Of a DNA stretch of 64,000 nt, positions 22,125-33,472 are shown in pieces. Where the stretch lies: the NCBI GenBank assembly GCA_013420905.1, contig JAAXNY010000015.1:124001-188000 (forward strand). The letters are read 5' to 3'. A model generated the notes under the pieces. That model searched no databases. It was given only the letters and a program-made list of their open reading frames with translations, and was not told where the DNA came from. The first letter of the stretch is position 1. Every line of letters starts with the position of its first letter. The stretch comes from Collybia mongolica. Lineage: Eukaryota > Basidiomycota > Agaricomycetes > Agaricales > Clitocybaceae. Position numbers and translations under genes: made by a program.

Positions 22125-23365
22125 ATGGACCAGAAGGGCACCGCACTCGTCACTGGATCTGCGAGTGGGATTGGTAAAGCCATTGCCCTTCGGCTCGCGG
22201 ACGATGGTTTTGATATAGCTCTCAACGACCTTGAGTCTAGCAAGGGGAAGCTTGAAACGCTTGTTCAGGAAATCGTTCAGAAGGGCCGGAGAGCGTCCAT
22301 CGTCCTTGGTGATGTTTCTCAAGAAGTAGACGTGAAGCGTATGGTCGACTCTGCCGTTCAGGATCTAGGGAGCCTTGATGTCGTAAGATATTCTGGTTGT
22401 TTCTCTCACCACACGAAATATAGCTTGAATGACTACGCTAGATGGTCGCCAATGCTGGAATCGCGAACAAACCCGTCCCTATCCAAGATAGTACGTCCGC
22501 TGGGGCAAGGATCTTTTCCCCCACTCATTGTCATTTAGTCAAGGTGGAAGACTGGAACCGAACTTTGAGCATCAACGTTCGAGGCGTGTTTCTATGTTAC
22601 AAGTATGCAGCGCAACAGATGATCAAACAAGGTCGAGGTGGACGGATTATCGGGGCGTCCTCTATTGCAGGCAAACGAGGTGAGAATCAATCCATGTGTC
22701 TCTGATGCATATATTCAAACATCCAGGGGTGGAATTATCTGCCGCATACTGCTCTAGTAAATTTGCAGTTCGCGGGCTAACTCAGAGTGCTGGTATATTA
22801 GCACATTTCGGTATCCCATTGTACTCTGAAGTGTGCTATTTAAGCTAAAGATTTGGGTCCACACAATATAACTGTCAATGCTTATGCCCCCGGTGAGTTC
22901 TCATCACAATCAGGGTTGAGAACCGTCTAAATCCAACAATAGGCTATATTAACACACCCATGCGTAAGCCAAATGACCAAGGCATGAGCCTGATGTAACG
23001 TCACCACCAGTAAGATCTATCGGAGGCAACCTTGGCAGTTGGGAAACCTACAAAAAAGATGTTCGTATCGCACCTAGAGGTTATTCGTCGTTCAAATAAA
23101 TTGTCCACTATTTAGAAGATCCGTATTACCCCTATGGGGCGTTTAGGGGAGGACAGAGATATCGCCAGTATTGTCTCGTACCTCGCGTCGAAGGAGTCTC
23201 ATTTCATAACTGGTACGTTATACTGGCTCTTATAAACCTCGGGATTCGCTGAACCTTCTGATTGTGTCCAGGACAAAGTGTAGGCGCCCAATCCCCGAAT
23301 CTAAGCTCAAAAGCTGATCACTGCTAAACCAGATTTCCGTGAACGGTGGGGTATACTTTGATTAA
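22125..23365 (+). CDS. SDR array copy 2: acetoin/diacetyl reductase-like
   Basis: Ten exons (22125-22382, 22442-22490, 22539-22679, 22727-22792, 22845-22892, 22943-22963, 23011-23060, 23116-23212, 23272-23279, 23333-23365) encode 256 residues. Catalytic set N115, S144, Y157, K161 present (YCSSK); strand 2 ends ALNDLE (D35, NAD-type). The upstream motif is degenerate here (CCGTGAGAT at 22052-22060). With its flanks (21785-23720) it is a close duplicate of copy 4, so the two are the youngest pair in the array. Confidence 0.85.
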
Positions 23366-23724
23366 AAACCAGATATTCGCGCCATTCTATATTCGGAGTA
23401 CCCATAAATTTAATTTTCCGATCCCTTATCAGTATATTATCCGAATTGGACCTTTATGTACCTTTGACGCGGCTCGTGGGACAGTAAAATTGTTCCTCCC
23501 ATTTATCACAACACCAATTGACTTTACAGGAAAACTTAATGCCAGCTTAATGCGTACTTCCGCGGCTTATCCAATGCTCGGCACCAAAACAATACCCCAG
23601 GTTCAAGTGTACCTTTGCGATGTTCTCTCTGTATTATACCTGTGCTTCTGAGAGGTTTCTCCCTCCCTGCAACCCATGGGCATTAAAGCCATTACATGAA
23701 CCAGAGATCTGGTGCTTGTTACCA

Positions 23725-25005
23725 TAAATGTTGGCCAGTGATTGCAGGCCTGGCCTCAGGCCCTCCAAAGCCCCCCACAAGCCTTGGCTTGACTTGTTGA
23801 GGGCCTGGGGCCTGGCTCGAGTTTGCAAAAGCCTGAGCTAGGCCCCTGAGGCCCTGGCTTGTAGTCTATAAATAATTCATGGAAAGGTGAGATTTTAAAG
23901 ATTTTGGGTGAGATTCAGTGATTTATAAATTATATTTACCATAAGCTGTCACTTTGGTGCTGCCTTTAGTTAAGAATTGGCCAAAAATAGAAGTTTTTGG
24001 ACTCTGAAAATATCTGTTCAATCCTAACCAACCATGGAACATCAGAGAATCACAGTATCCCCAAGGCTCAGTGATAAAAGTAATGTGTCAGTTACTGAAC
24101 TCACCCCCCATTACAATGCCATTGCAGAAAAATAGGGAGAAGAGTGCAAAAATAGGGGGTTTCCCAGTAAGCTTTGTTTCAGCTTTTTTCAGTTCAACTT
24201 TTCCTCCAACTTTGGAAAAAGTTGACACAAATATTGGACAGAAAGTTGGACTCCAGGGTGACTCTATGTCATGCTGCACTAACCCAAGGTTGGTTGATAT
24301 GTGATTTAATAGAGGAAATTTAAAGTTATATTTAGCAGTGTAGTAGAGCCTGAATACTCACCTAGCAGAGGAAATCCAAAGAGAATACTCTGAGGACCCC
24401 CTGTTAGATGTCTCTATCCTATATACAGTACCTGGTCTAAACAATGGCAGGGAGTTTCCATTGTTGCCAAGTGGCTTGGGGGCATATAATACATTATTTA
24501 TAAGTGAGCCATGTGTGCTCCAATGGTGCATGCTGTCAGTGCACACATGGTGATAGCAGGGCAGGCAAGTGCCAATGACAAATGTGCTGATAGCAGACAG
24601 CGTAAGAATGCTGGTAGCTGGGTGTGCCATGAGCAGAACTAGATGTGCATTGAGTAGGGCTGGTGTTGGAAGGTGTGATAGCATGCATAGAAACAGGCAC
24701 TCCCCTTACATCTAGGCTGTATAAAATTAAAAAAAAGAGCTGTATCTATAAATTAAAAATCTAATCTCATACACTCTGCATAGTAACAAGTGGAACTATC
24801 TGGGATCTCATAGCACTTCACAGAAGGGCATAAATTTAGCTATGACTGCTGAGACCTGTGGAGGTCTGCATGGAGCTGTGAAGCCAAGGAACCTATACCA
24901 TGGGATCTATGGCTATATAGGTGTCTATGCAGCACTGCCACAGAGCAGCACAGATACCCCAGGGTTTGTGAATGCTGTATTGTTGTTCAGGTGTGTATGG
25001 CGGTT
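23725..25005. mobile_element. 1.3-kb AT-rich insertion between duplicated blocks, possible degenerate transposon
   Basis: Flanking DNA on both sides matches duplicated blocks elsewhere in the array, but this stretch has no partner. Its left part (23740-23865) is GC-rich with GGCCTGG/CAGGCC motifs resembling the ends of the hAT derivatives at 39460 and 57410, starting with an AGTGATTGCAGGCC-like sequence; the rest is AT-rich. I could not find a matching right end or a TSD, so the call is tentative. Confidence 0.4.
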
Positions 25006-25087
25006 AGTTGGCTAAGCTAACAGATATCACTGACTTGGCATTAGACAATGGTCTCTTCTTTTATCAGCGTGAAGGTACGGACTACAC

Positions 25088-25108
25088 CCTGGCCAAGCGA
25101 ATGTTCAT
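25088..25108 (-). pseudogene. Orphan NAA10 first exon
   Basis: Reverse-strand ATG at 25108 followed by codons for MNIRLAR and a GT donor, as in the real NAA10 exon 1 (19885-19865) with one synonymous change. No other NAA10 exon follows; the copied segment starts inside intron 1. Confidence 0.75.
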
Positions 25109-25531
25109 TTCGATCTTTCAAATTTCACGAGTGTTGTAACAATGGGAAGGAGTCTAACCGTGAGAAAATGTATAGCTTTTTTGCGTAGGAACTCCTTACG
25201 TAATTTTCCTCCTTGCCGCAAGCAACTGGCATGGTTGGGGAAAACTATTGACCAACTTCAATGCGAATCGTTTATATCAAGGTGAGTGTAACCTTATAAT
25301 ATTCATATCCAAACCCCATGCCCAAGTTCTTCACGACACTGATTCTGTTAATAAAAGCGTTTCCTGAGTGTAGATGTTACGACAAACTCTCACACTCCCA
25401 GCATTTAACCCCCTCCACTGTAGGCATTATTCTGTACTTCTTCGAGGTTCCTCCCCACAGCCATGTGACAAGCTATCCTGGGCATAAATATGAAGAATAC
25501 GGTTCCCCTTCCGGTACGATTCGCCCCCACA

Positions 25532-25782
25532 ATGGCCATGAATCCTAAAGGAGACTGGAGCTGCGAGTGGGATTGGTAAAGCCATAAGACTTTGGCTCGC
25601 AGATGATGGCTTTGATATCGTTCTCAAAGACCTCGGATTCAGCAAGGCACATCTTGATGCACTTAACCAAAAAATCACACAAAAAGGCCAGCGAGCGACC
25701 ATCGTTCTTGGCGATGTTTCTTAGGAGGCAGACATAAAGCGTATAGTAGTCACGACCGTTCAAGGCCTTCGAAGCCTTGTAG
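25532..25782 (+). pseudogene. SDR array copy 3: truncated exon-1 fragment
   Basis: Begins with an ATG in the same context as copy 1 and CATGTGAC at 25462-25469. It has lost about 11 bp around the first glycine motif (frameshift), carries a premature TAG where copy 1 has a Gln codon (GTTTCT-TAG), and stops being homologous at the end of exon 1, where the promoter of copy 4 is fused on. Exons 2-10 are missing. Confidence 0.85.
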
Positions 25783-27690
25783 GTCCCAACACGAACATGC
25801 CCGCACTTGAAAGCGGCCTTGACAGGTTTGGTGTACACACCCTTGATATAGATATCAATACCTTTCACTCACCACTGGGAATATAGAGCGATCTCGTGGC
25901 TGAAATAACCCCTTCGAAGACCGTGTCAACCCCATTTGCTGCCGCGGTCGTCGGCCCGTGAGAAGTAATGCATGGGGTCAAAATATTCCCTTTATCTGAG
26001 GTATTAAATTGGGACTACTTCTGTTACCCATTGCCCTGCGGCCGTGTGACCGTAGTTTGAATTAAATATCTGACGTAGATTGAAGACTTCCCCTTGACCA
26101 CAAATCATCACATCATGGACCAGAAGGGCACCGCACTCGTCACTGGATCTGCGAGTGGGATTGGTAAAGCCATTGCCCTTCGGCTCGCGGACGATGGTTT
26201 TGATATAGTTCTCAACGACCTTGAGTCTAGCAAGGGGAAGCTTGAAACACTTGTTCAGGAAATCGGTCAGAAAGGCCGGAGAGCGTCCATCGTCCTTGGT
26301 GATGTTTCTCAAGAAGTAGACGTGAAGCGTATGGTCGACTCTGCCGTTCAGGATCTAGGGAGCCTTGATGTCGTGAGATATTCTGGTTGTTTCTCTCACC
26401 ACACGAAATATAGCTTGAATGACTACGCTAGATGGTCGCCAATGCTGGGATCGTGAACAAACCCGTTCCTTTCCAAGATAGTATGTTCGCTCTGGCAAGG
26501 ACGTTTTTCCCTACTTATTATCGTTTAGCCAAGGTGGAAGACTGGGACCGTACTTTCAGCATCAACGTCCGAGGCGTGTTTCTATGTTACAAGTATGCAG
26601 CGCAACAGATGATCAAACAAGGTCGGGGTGGACGGATTATCGGGGCGTCCTCCATTGCAGGCAAACAAGGTAAGAATCCATATATGTATCTCTGATGTAT
26701 ATACTTAAGACATCCAGGGGCGGGATTATACATACCATACTGCTCTAGTAAATTTGCAGTTCGCGGGTTAACCCAGAGCGCTGGTATATCAGCTTCTATC
26801 CGTGTCATATTGTACTCTGATGCGTGCGATTTAAGCTAAAGATTTGGGTCCACACAAGATAACAGTCAATGCTTATGCCCCTGGTGAGGTCTCATCATAA
26901 ACAGAGTTGAGAACCGTCTAAGTCCAACTATAGGCTATATTAACACGCCCATGCGTAAGTCAAATAGTCAAAACATCAGCCTGATGTAAAGTCGCCACTA
27001 GTAAATTCTATCGGGGAGGACCTTGGCGGTTGGGAAGCGTTTAAACAAAATGTCCGTATCTCACCCAGAAAGTCCTCGTCGTTTTAATCAGCTGCCCATT
27101 ATATAGACAATCGGTAATACCCCTATGGGGCGTCTAGGGGAGGACAGCGATATCGCCAGTATTGTCTCGTACCTCGCGTCGAAGCAGTCTCATTTCATAA
27201 CTGGTACGTCTTGTAACTCTTACAATTCTCGAGATTCACGGACCCTTCTGAATCGTTTCTCAGGGCAAAGCGTATGTGCCCGGTCCCCGAACTCGTTTCA
27301 GAAGCTGATCACTACTGAACCAGATTTCCGTGAACGGTGGGGTATACTTTGATTAAAAACTAGATATTCGCGCCATTCTATATTCCGAGTACCCATAAAT
27401 TTGGATTTCTGATCACTTGTTGGTGTACTAACCGAATTAGACCTTTATGTAAGATCGACGCGATTTGTAGGTCAACAAAATCCCCTCCTTTATCACAACA
27501 CCAATGAAACTTAATGCGTACCTCCGCGGCATATCTAAAGTTCGGAACCAGAACAGTGCCTCGTGGTCAAGTGCGGCTTTGCGATCTCCTCTCAGTATCA
27601 TCCCTGTGTTTTTGAGAGGTTTCTCTCTGCAAGTTCAACTCTAGCGCCGGTACATGAATTAGAGGTCTGGCGCTTGTGATTACGGTTGAA
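25783..27690. repeat. Duplicated block B2 (copy of 21785-23720)
   Basis: Carries the promoter and whole of SDR copy 4 and about 330 bp of 3' flank, matching copy 2 and its flanks with scattered substitutions and small indels. Confidence 0.8.
26115..27356 (+). CDS. SDR array copy 4: acetoin/diacetyl reductase-like
   Basis: Ten exons (26115-26372, 26432-26480, 26529-26669, 26718-26783, 26836-26883, 26934-26954, 27002-27051, 27107-27203, 27264-27271, 27324-27356) encode 256 residues. Active-site set intact (Ser in GASSIAG, YCSSK), ND at the end of strand 2. CCGTGTGAC at 26042-26050 lies 65 bp before the start. Nearly identical to copy 2 in exon 1; differences cluster around residues 95-105 and 150-156, beside the active site. 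Confidence 0.85.
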
Positions 27691-28169
27691 ATACTGCTAT
27701 GTTGAAGTAAGTAAATGTGGACCACTGGCCGCCTGCTGGCGAAAGGGGGTGCCATGGATGCCATCTTAGAATGTATCAGCAAATACAAAACAACACGTTG
27801 AGAAGAAAGAAGCTGCGGTCCGAGTGTCCGAGGCGGGTAACCTCACGTGATACCACCCGATGTTTGTGAACTTCAACCGTCAACTTCAAGCCCGTTACTT
27901 CTGGACCCTTGTCGCGTTTTGCACTCCTGCAATGATGGATCGGTGGAACTCGCATTCGACTCAATATGGTTCGTAGTTAAATACAACCATTCCGTTAAGT
28001 ACTTAACTGACGCCTGCATATTCATCATTAACTCGTGAGAAGGATTAATAAATAGTCAAATATTCCCCTTACATTCCGGCACTTTGACCCAATTCCGGAA
28101 TCGCGTGACTTGTCGATATAGTTAGTGAAATACGGCACATATCACACAATCTCTCTTTGGACTGCCATC
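27357..28169. other. Spacer between array copies 4 and 5
   Basis: First 330 bp is the duplicated 3' flank shared with copy 2. The rest has no gene; it ends with the promoter of copy 5, containing TCAAATATTCCCC near 28056 and GCGTGAC at 28103-28109. Confidence 0.5.
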
Positions 28170-29430
28170 ATGGACCATAAAGGCACTGCACTCATCACCG
28201 GAGCTGCGATGGGGATCGGTAGAGCCGTCGCCCTTCGGTTAGCAGACGATGGTTTTGATATAGCTCTCAACGACCTTGAGTTCAACAAGGGGAAACTTGA
28301 GACTCTTACCCAAGAAATCTCTCAGAAAAGCCGGAAAACGACCATAATCCTTGGTGATGTTTCTCAGGAAGCAGACGTAAAGCGTATGGTCGACTCAGCC
28401 GTCCACGACCTTGGGGGCCTGGATGTCGTAAGTAATTTTGTTTATTTTCCACCACACGAGACACAGCCTGTATTACTATACTAGATGGTCGCGAACGCCG
28501 GAATTGTTAGTATAGTTACCCCATTACAAGATAGTACGCCCACTTCGATATACAGTAAGAAAAGATATCACACTGATTGTCATGTAGCGACGATTGAAGA
28601 ATGGGACCGCACTCTCGGGATCAACGCCCGAGGCGTATTTTTGTGTTACAAGTATGCCGCGCAGCAGATGATCAAGCAAGGGCGAGGTGGACGGATTATT
28701 GGGGCCTCTTCTATAGTGGGTAAACAAGGTAAGCCTCGATCTATTACTTTGGTTGTTAATCGTTTGGATGTTAAGTTTAGGATATGCGACAATGGCTCCG
28801 TATGCTGCTAGCAAATTTGCAGTGAGGGGCTTAACACAGAGCGCGGGTACCTTGACTTCATTTTTTATTGTATTGCGCTCTGATTATTTGGATGAAGCAA
28901 AGGATTTAGGGCAATACAAAATAACAGTCAACGCTTATGCTCCAGGTGAGTTTAAAGAACCTGCATCAGAACTAGGAATCATCTAAATCAGTTGATAAGG
29001 CGTGATTGAAACACCAATGCGTGAGTTCAGGGTTCAAGGCGTTAGCACGATGTAATAACATCAATAGTAAACGCTCTGGGAGATGACCTTGGTGGCGCGG
29101 CGAGCTATAAAGAAAAAGTCCGTGTCTCCGTCTTTGCGATTGTCCCTTTCTATGTTTAACGATATGTCCATTCTCCAGAGGGTCAAAGAGACTGCCGTAA
29201 GGAGGATAGGGAAGCCTGAAGACGTTGCTAGTATAGTCTCCTATCTTGCGTCGAAGGAATCTCACTTCATAACTGGTATGTGTTGTTACCTCCCCTATTC
29301 ACAATATTCTCTGAATTGTTCAAATAATATCCTAGGCCAAAGTGTATGTCCCAATCCCTTGAAGTGTACTTCAGATCTGACTGTAACGCTGTACCAGATT
29401 TCTATCAACGGTGGGATATACTTTGATTAA
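28170..29430 (+). CDS. SDR array copy 5: acetoin/diacetyl reductase-like
   Basis: Ten exons (28170-28427, 28485-28533, 28588-28728, 28781-28846, 28898-28945, 29000-29020, 29068-29117, 29179-29275, 29336-29343, 29398-29430) encode 256 residues. TGAAMGIGRA, ALNDLE, GASSIVGKQG, YAASK, ITVNAYAPG. The loop before the active Tyr reads GYATMAP, distinct from copies 2 and 4 and shared with copy 6. Confidence 0.85.
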
Positions 29431-30286
29431 AATCCTAACTTGCATGCGCAGTTCTCTGTACTAAATACATCGTGGAAGTAAAGTTAAGTTCGCATCCAGT
29501 CTTATGATTTACCCTGGTCCCAAGTGCGGCCAGACCCTGTGCAACTGTGTATGTATCCAAGGGTGGTATAAATATGGCTGGAGAAAGAACGTGGTCCAGG
29601 TTTCTTTCCTTCCCATTATCATAACCAGACCCCCTTGGTGTCTCTCCTCGGACTAGCAGCCATGTGGAAGTTCTCCCCAGCATGAAGGTTAACGTTTTTC
29701 CTCCTGCGAAGTCAGTCCCACGATGAGATCCAAATGGAATCTGGCAGATATAGGATTACCTTGACTTGTGATCATCGCCGACGGGCAAATATCAAATCCA
29801 CGGTTATCCGTTGACAACAGGAGGAACCTGGGATCTTGTTTTAGTCCGTATCAAGGAATATAAAATATAGCGAAGTTCATTGCAAATATGTCGTGGATTG
29901 TTCGCTCACTGTAGGATCTGGAAGCAAGTGGAAGCCGGTGGATGTGGTCCGAGCCCCGGAGACGAAACACATACCACGTGAGTACATACGCGTGATACTC
30001 AGTTCGTTCTTTTCGTTCTACGAGTCTACGACCACACACCGGCGTTTCGCATTGCCTATCTTCATGGATGTGCTGAAGCCATCTCGATACGAGCAAATTC
30101 ATAGGTAAGTACAACCCATCCTATGTCCTTGCTCGTCATCACCTCGTGGGAGGGATTAGTCAAATGGTCGAATTCTTCCCTCACCATCTCGGGGACTTCA
30201 ACGCGCTTCCCGGAGCCGTGTGACTGTCGTTTGGATGGGAGTTGAGCGTATGTTGAACATTCGACTCTTGACCACCAATCGTCATC
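29431..30286. other. Spacer between array copies 5 and 6
   Basis: No supported gene. A TATAAATATGG sequence near 29566-29576 could be a promoter with nothing recognisable behind it. Right end carries the copy 6 promoter with TTCCCTCACCATC (30175-30187) and CCGTGTGAC (30216-30224). Confidence 0.45.
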
Positions 30287-31550
30287 ATGGACCAGAAGGG
30301 CACTGCACTTGTCACTGGAGCCGCGAGCGGCATCGGTAAAGCCATAGCACTTAGGCTCGCGGACGATGGATTTGATATATCTCTCAATGACCTTGAGTCC
30401 AGTAAAGGGAAGCTCGAATCCATTGCCCAGGAAGTCTCTCAGAAAGGCCGGCGAACGACCATCATCCTTGGCGATGTATCGCTGGAAGCAGACGTGAAGC
30501 GGATGGTCAACTCTACCGTCCAGGCCCTGGGGGGCCTCGATGTTGTAAGCAATTTCTGCCATGTCTCTCATACGAAATCAAGCCCATACAACTAACTATG
30601 CTAGATGGTCGCAAACGCTGGGATTGTTAATACGGCTGCCCCATTACAAGATAGTATGTCCACTAATGTGAGAAAGAATTTCGCACTGATTGTTCTGTAG
30701 CGACAATCGAAGAATGGGAGCGCACCCTCGGGATTAATGCCCGAGGCGTATTCTTGTGTTACAAGTACGCTGCCCAACAGATGATTAAGCAAGGACGAGG
30801 TGGCCGGATTATTGGGGCCTCCTCCATAGTTGGCAAACAAGGTAAGGCTCAACCTGTTTACCTTGGTTGTTGATCATCTCGACGTTGTGTCTAGGATACG
30901 CAACAGTTGCTCCATATGCTGCTAGCAAGTTTGCAGTGAGGGGCTTAACACAGAGCGCAGGTATAGTAATTTGACTTTATTTTTCGTTACATTGCACCCT
31001 GATACCTAGGATGTAGCCAAAGATTTAGGGTAATACAAAATAACGGTCAACGCTTATGCTCCAGGTGAGTTTCAGTTACCTTGGTTAGAGTTGAGGGCCA
31101 TCTACATTACTTAAAAAGGTTTCATTGACACACCGATGTGTGAGTTTAATGTTCAAGACATCAGCCCAACTTAACAATAGAAATAGTGAACATTTTCGGA
31201 GATGGATTCGGTGGTGCGGAAGGCTACAAATCAGATGTTTGTGTCTCCTTGTCTCCAAACGTCTTTCCCTATGTTTAACCATACGACTATTCCTCAGAGG
31301 ATCAAAGAGACCCCCATGGGGAGGTTAGGGGAGCCTAAAGACGTTGCCAGTATCGTCTCTTACCTTGCATCGAAGGAATCTCATTTCATAACTGGTATGT
31401 GTGGCTGCCTCTCCATTTTCAAAGATTCTTTGAATAGTTTAAACGACATTCCAGGCCAAAGTGTATGTTTCCAGCCCTTATGGTAAATTTAGGATGCTTA
31501 CTGTAATGCTGAACCAGATTTCCGTCAATGGTGGGATATACCTTGACTAA
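30287..31550 (+). pseudogene. SDR array copy 6: acetoin/diacetyl reductase-like with a single nonsense codon
   Basis: The same ten-exon structure can be traced (30287-30544, 30605-30653, 30701-30841, 30895-30960, 31017-31064, 31119-31139, 31187-31236, 31298-31394, 31455-31462, 31518-31550) with all splice sites and frames kept. Codon 177 is TAA (31031-31033) where copy 5 has CAA. The stop falls after YAASK but before the ITVNAYAPG strand, so the product would lack the last third. Everything else looks functional, so inactivation is recent, or the base is a sequencing or allelic difference. Confidence 0.8.
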
Positions 31551-32239
31551 CATTCTAATTTATTTGTGCAATTTTTCGTATTCGATGCTCAAACTCTGTG
31601 GAATCAAATTCATGTCCAACATCAAAATCATTTCTTGTCCACGAAGTCAATACTAGAACATGAAAAGTCTCATATTCTTGTGCATTGTTACCAGTGTTAG
31701 TAAGGTGATCTCGCTGCCGCTGAGGCTTTAGTACTGCATTTAGAACCAGGCTCAATGCTTTATTTCCTATAAAGGGTACTCTTCATACCGCTTTAGCCTG
31801 TGAGTACTGCACCATACAACAAACGCGTCAAGCATATCATAGTATGTAAGGTTCGCGTCGTGAAGATAGTGGATGCGCGGTCCGAGCCTCCGATTGTGAG
31901 ATGATCACGAAACGCTGATGCCATGATGTCATTCTGACACGTGATAGCTTCAGTTTACTCTCAACGTTTGACTTCCCAACTTGCATTTGTTGATTTTGCA
32001 ATGAATAGGCAGAAGCATTCTTTTCAAGAGAATTCAGAGCTGGGTACGACCATTCTGTCTTCTAGTGGACGGTTGCGTGCACGTCATTACGTCGTGAGAA
32101 GGAATAGTCAAAAGTCGATTTTTTCCCTCACCATCTAGGCAACACATCAATGCTTCTTTAACCACCTATGCGGAACCGCGTGACTGACATTCGAGTAAAG
32201 CGTGGTGGATATCACATAATACCTCTTTTGACCACCGTC
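31551..32239. other. Spacer between array copies 6 and 7
   Basis: No gene seen. Holds the copy 7 promoter: GTCGTGAGAAGGAATAGTC (32089-32107), TTTTTTCCCTCACCATC (32119-32135) and CCGCGTGAC (32176-32184). Confidence 0.5.
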
Positions 32240-33472
32240 ATGGACTATAAGGGCAATGTACTCATCACTGGAGTCGTGGGTGGGCTCGGTAGAGCCATAG
32301 CTCTTCGCCTTGCAGATGATGGATTCGACATCGCCCTCAACGACCTCGAGATCAACAAAGGGCACCTTGAGACACTTTCCCAGGAAATCGTTCAGAAAGG
32401 TCGACGAACATTCATTGCTCTCGGTGATGTTTCTCGGGAAGCAGACGTAAAGGGGATGGTTGACCTGACTGTTCGAGACCTTGGTGGCCTTGACGTTGTG
32501 AGTATCAGCCTAATTGCGCGAAAACACACTCACCTGACTCAGTTAGATGGTCGCCAATGCAGGGATTGCTAGTAGAGTTGTTCCGTTTCAAGATAGTTTG
32601 TCTGCTCCGGTAAAGGTTTTTTTTTTTGACTGATTATTATTTAGTAAAAGTAGAGGACTGGGACCGCGTTTTCAGCGTAAATGGGCGTGGCGTATTCCTA
32701 TGTTACAAATATGCAGCACAGCAAATGATCAAGCAAGGTCGGGGTGGACGGATTATTGGGGCATGCTCGCTAGCGGGAAAACAACGTAAGTTCCACTCTA
32801 TTTTATTTGAATTAATTATTAACAGTATGTTCAGAATTTGCATCAGCTGCTCCGTACACTTCTAGTAAATTTGCACTGCGGGGCTTAACTCAGAGCGCTG
32901 GTAATCTGACTTTGTTTGTTATTCCATCATCTATACTCTGACGTTTGCGATCCCAGCGAAAGATTTGGGTCCGCATAAGATAACGGTCAATGCTTACGCG
33001 CCAGGTAATGTCGAGTTACCTGTGCCAGAGTTGAGAGATATCTAAATAAAAATAAAGGCTACATTGAAACACCCATGCGTAAGTCAAACATCAAAAAATC
33101 GTCCTGTCTGATAGTGCTACTAGTTACGTCCATGAGGGATGGACTTGGTGACTGGGAGGCCTTCAAACAAGATGTTTATATCCCCTTCCCTATAAGTTTC
33201 CTGTCAACTTACCATTATCCAGAGAATCGATAAGACCCCCGTCAGGTGTCTAGGGCAGCCTGAAGACATCGCTAGCATCGTTTCCTACCTTGCCTCAAAG
33301 GAATCACATTTCATCACTGGTACGCCTCACTACCTCTCCAATTCGCAAATGTTCAATATATTGAACTGTTTTTCAGGTCAAACTGTATGTCCCTGGCCCT
33401 CGGGGTTGGTCTGGAGGCTGACAACAACTTCTGGACAAGATTTCTGTCAACGGCGGGGTATTCTTTGATTGA
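32240..33472 (+). CDS. SDR array copy 7: acetoin/diacetyl reductase-like, diverged
   Basis: Ten exons (32240-32497, 32547-32595, 32645-32785, 32835-32900, 32957-33004, 33058-33078, 33124-33173, 33223-33319, 33377-33384, 33440-33472) encode 256 residues. The glycine motif is TGVVGGLGRA, the active-site stretch is GACSLAGKQQF with Ser kept, then YTSSK; ND is kept at strand 2. Exon 3 ends with C rather than G, changing the junction residue to Gln. In other copies several GT donors are weak (GTTTGT, GTTTAT) in the same introns. Confidence 0.82.

Larger units (their letters stand above)
25008..25782. repeat. Duplicated block A2 (copy of 19790-20697)
   Basis: Diverged copy of the segment running from intron 1 of NAA10 through NAA10 exon 1, the divergent promoter and most of exon 1 of SDR copy 1. 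It ends abruptly at about 25782, where block B2 begins. Confidence 0.75.

Noticed and set aside
30062..30571. Reverse frame of 170 codons over exon 1 of SDR copy 6, with similar antisense frames over exon 1 of copies 2, 4, 7 and 8
   Set aside because: Shadow of the conserved forward coding exon; the forward frame has all SDR motifs.
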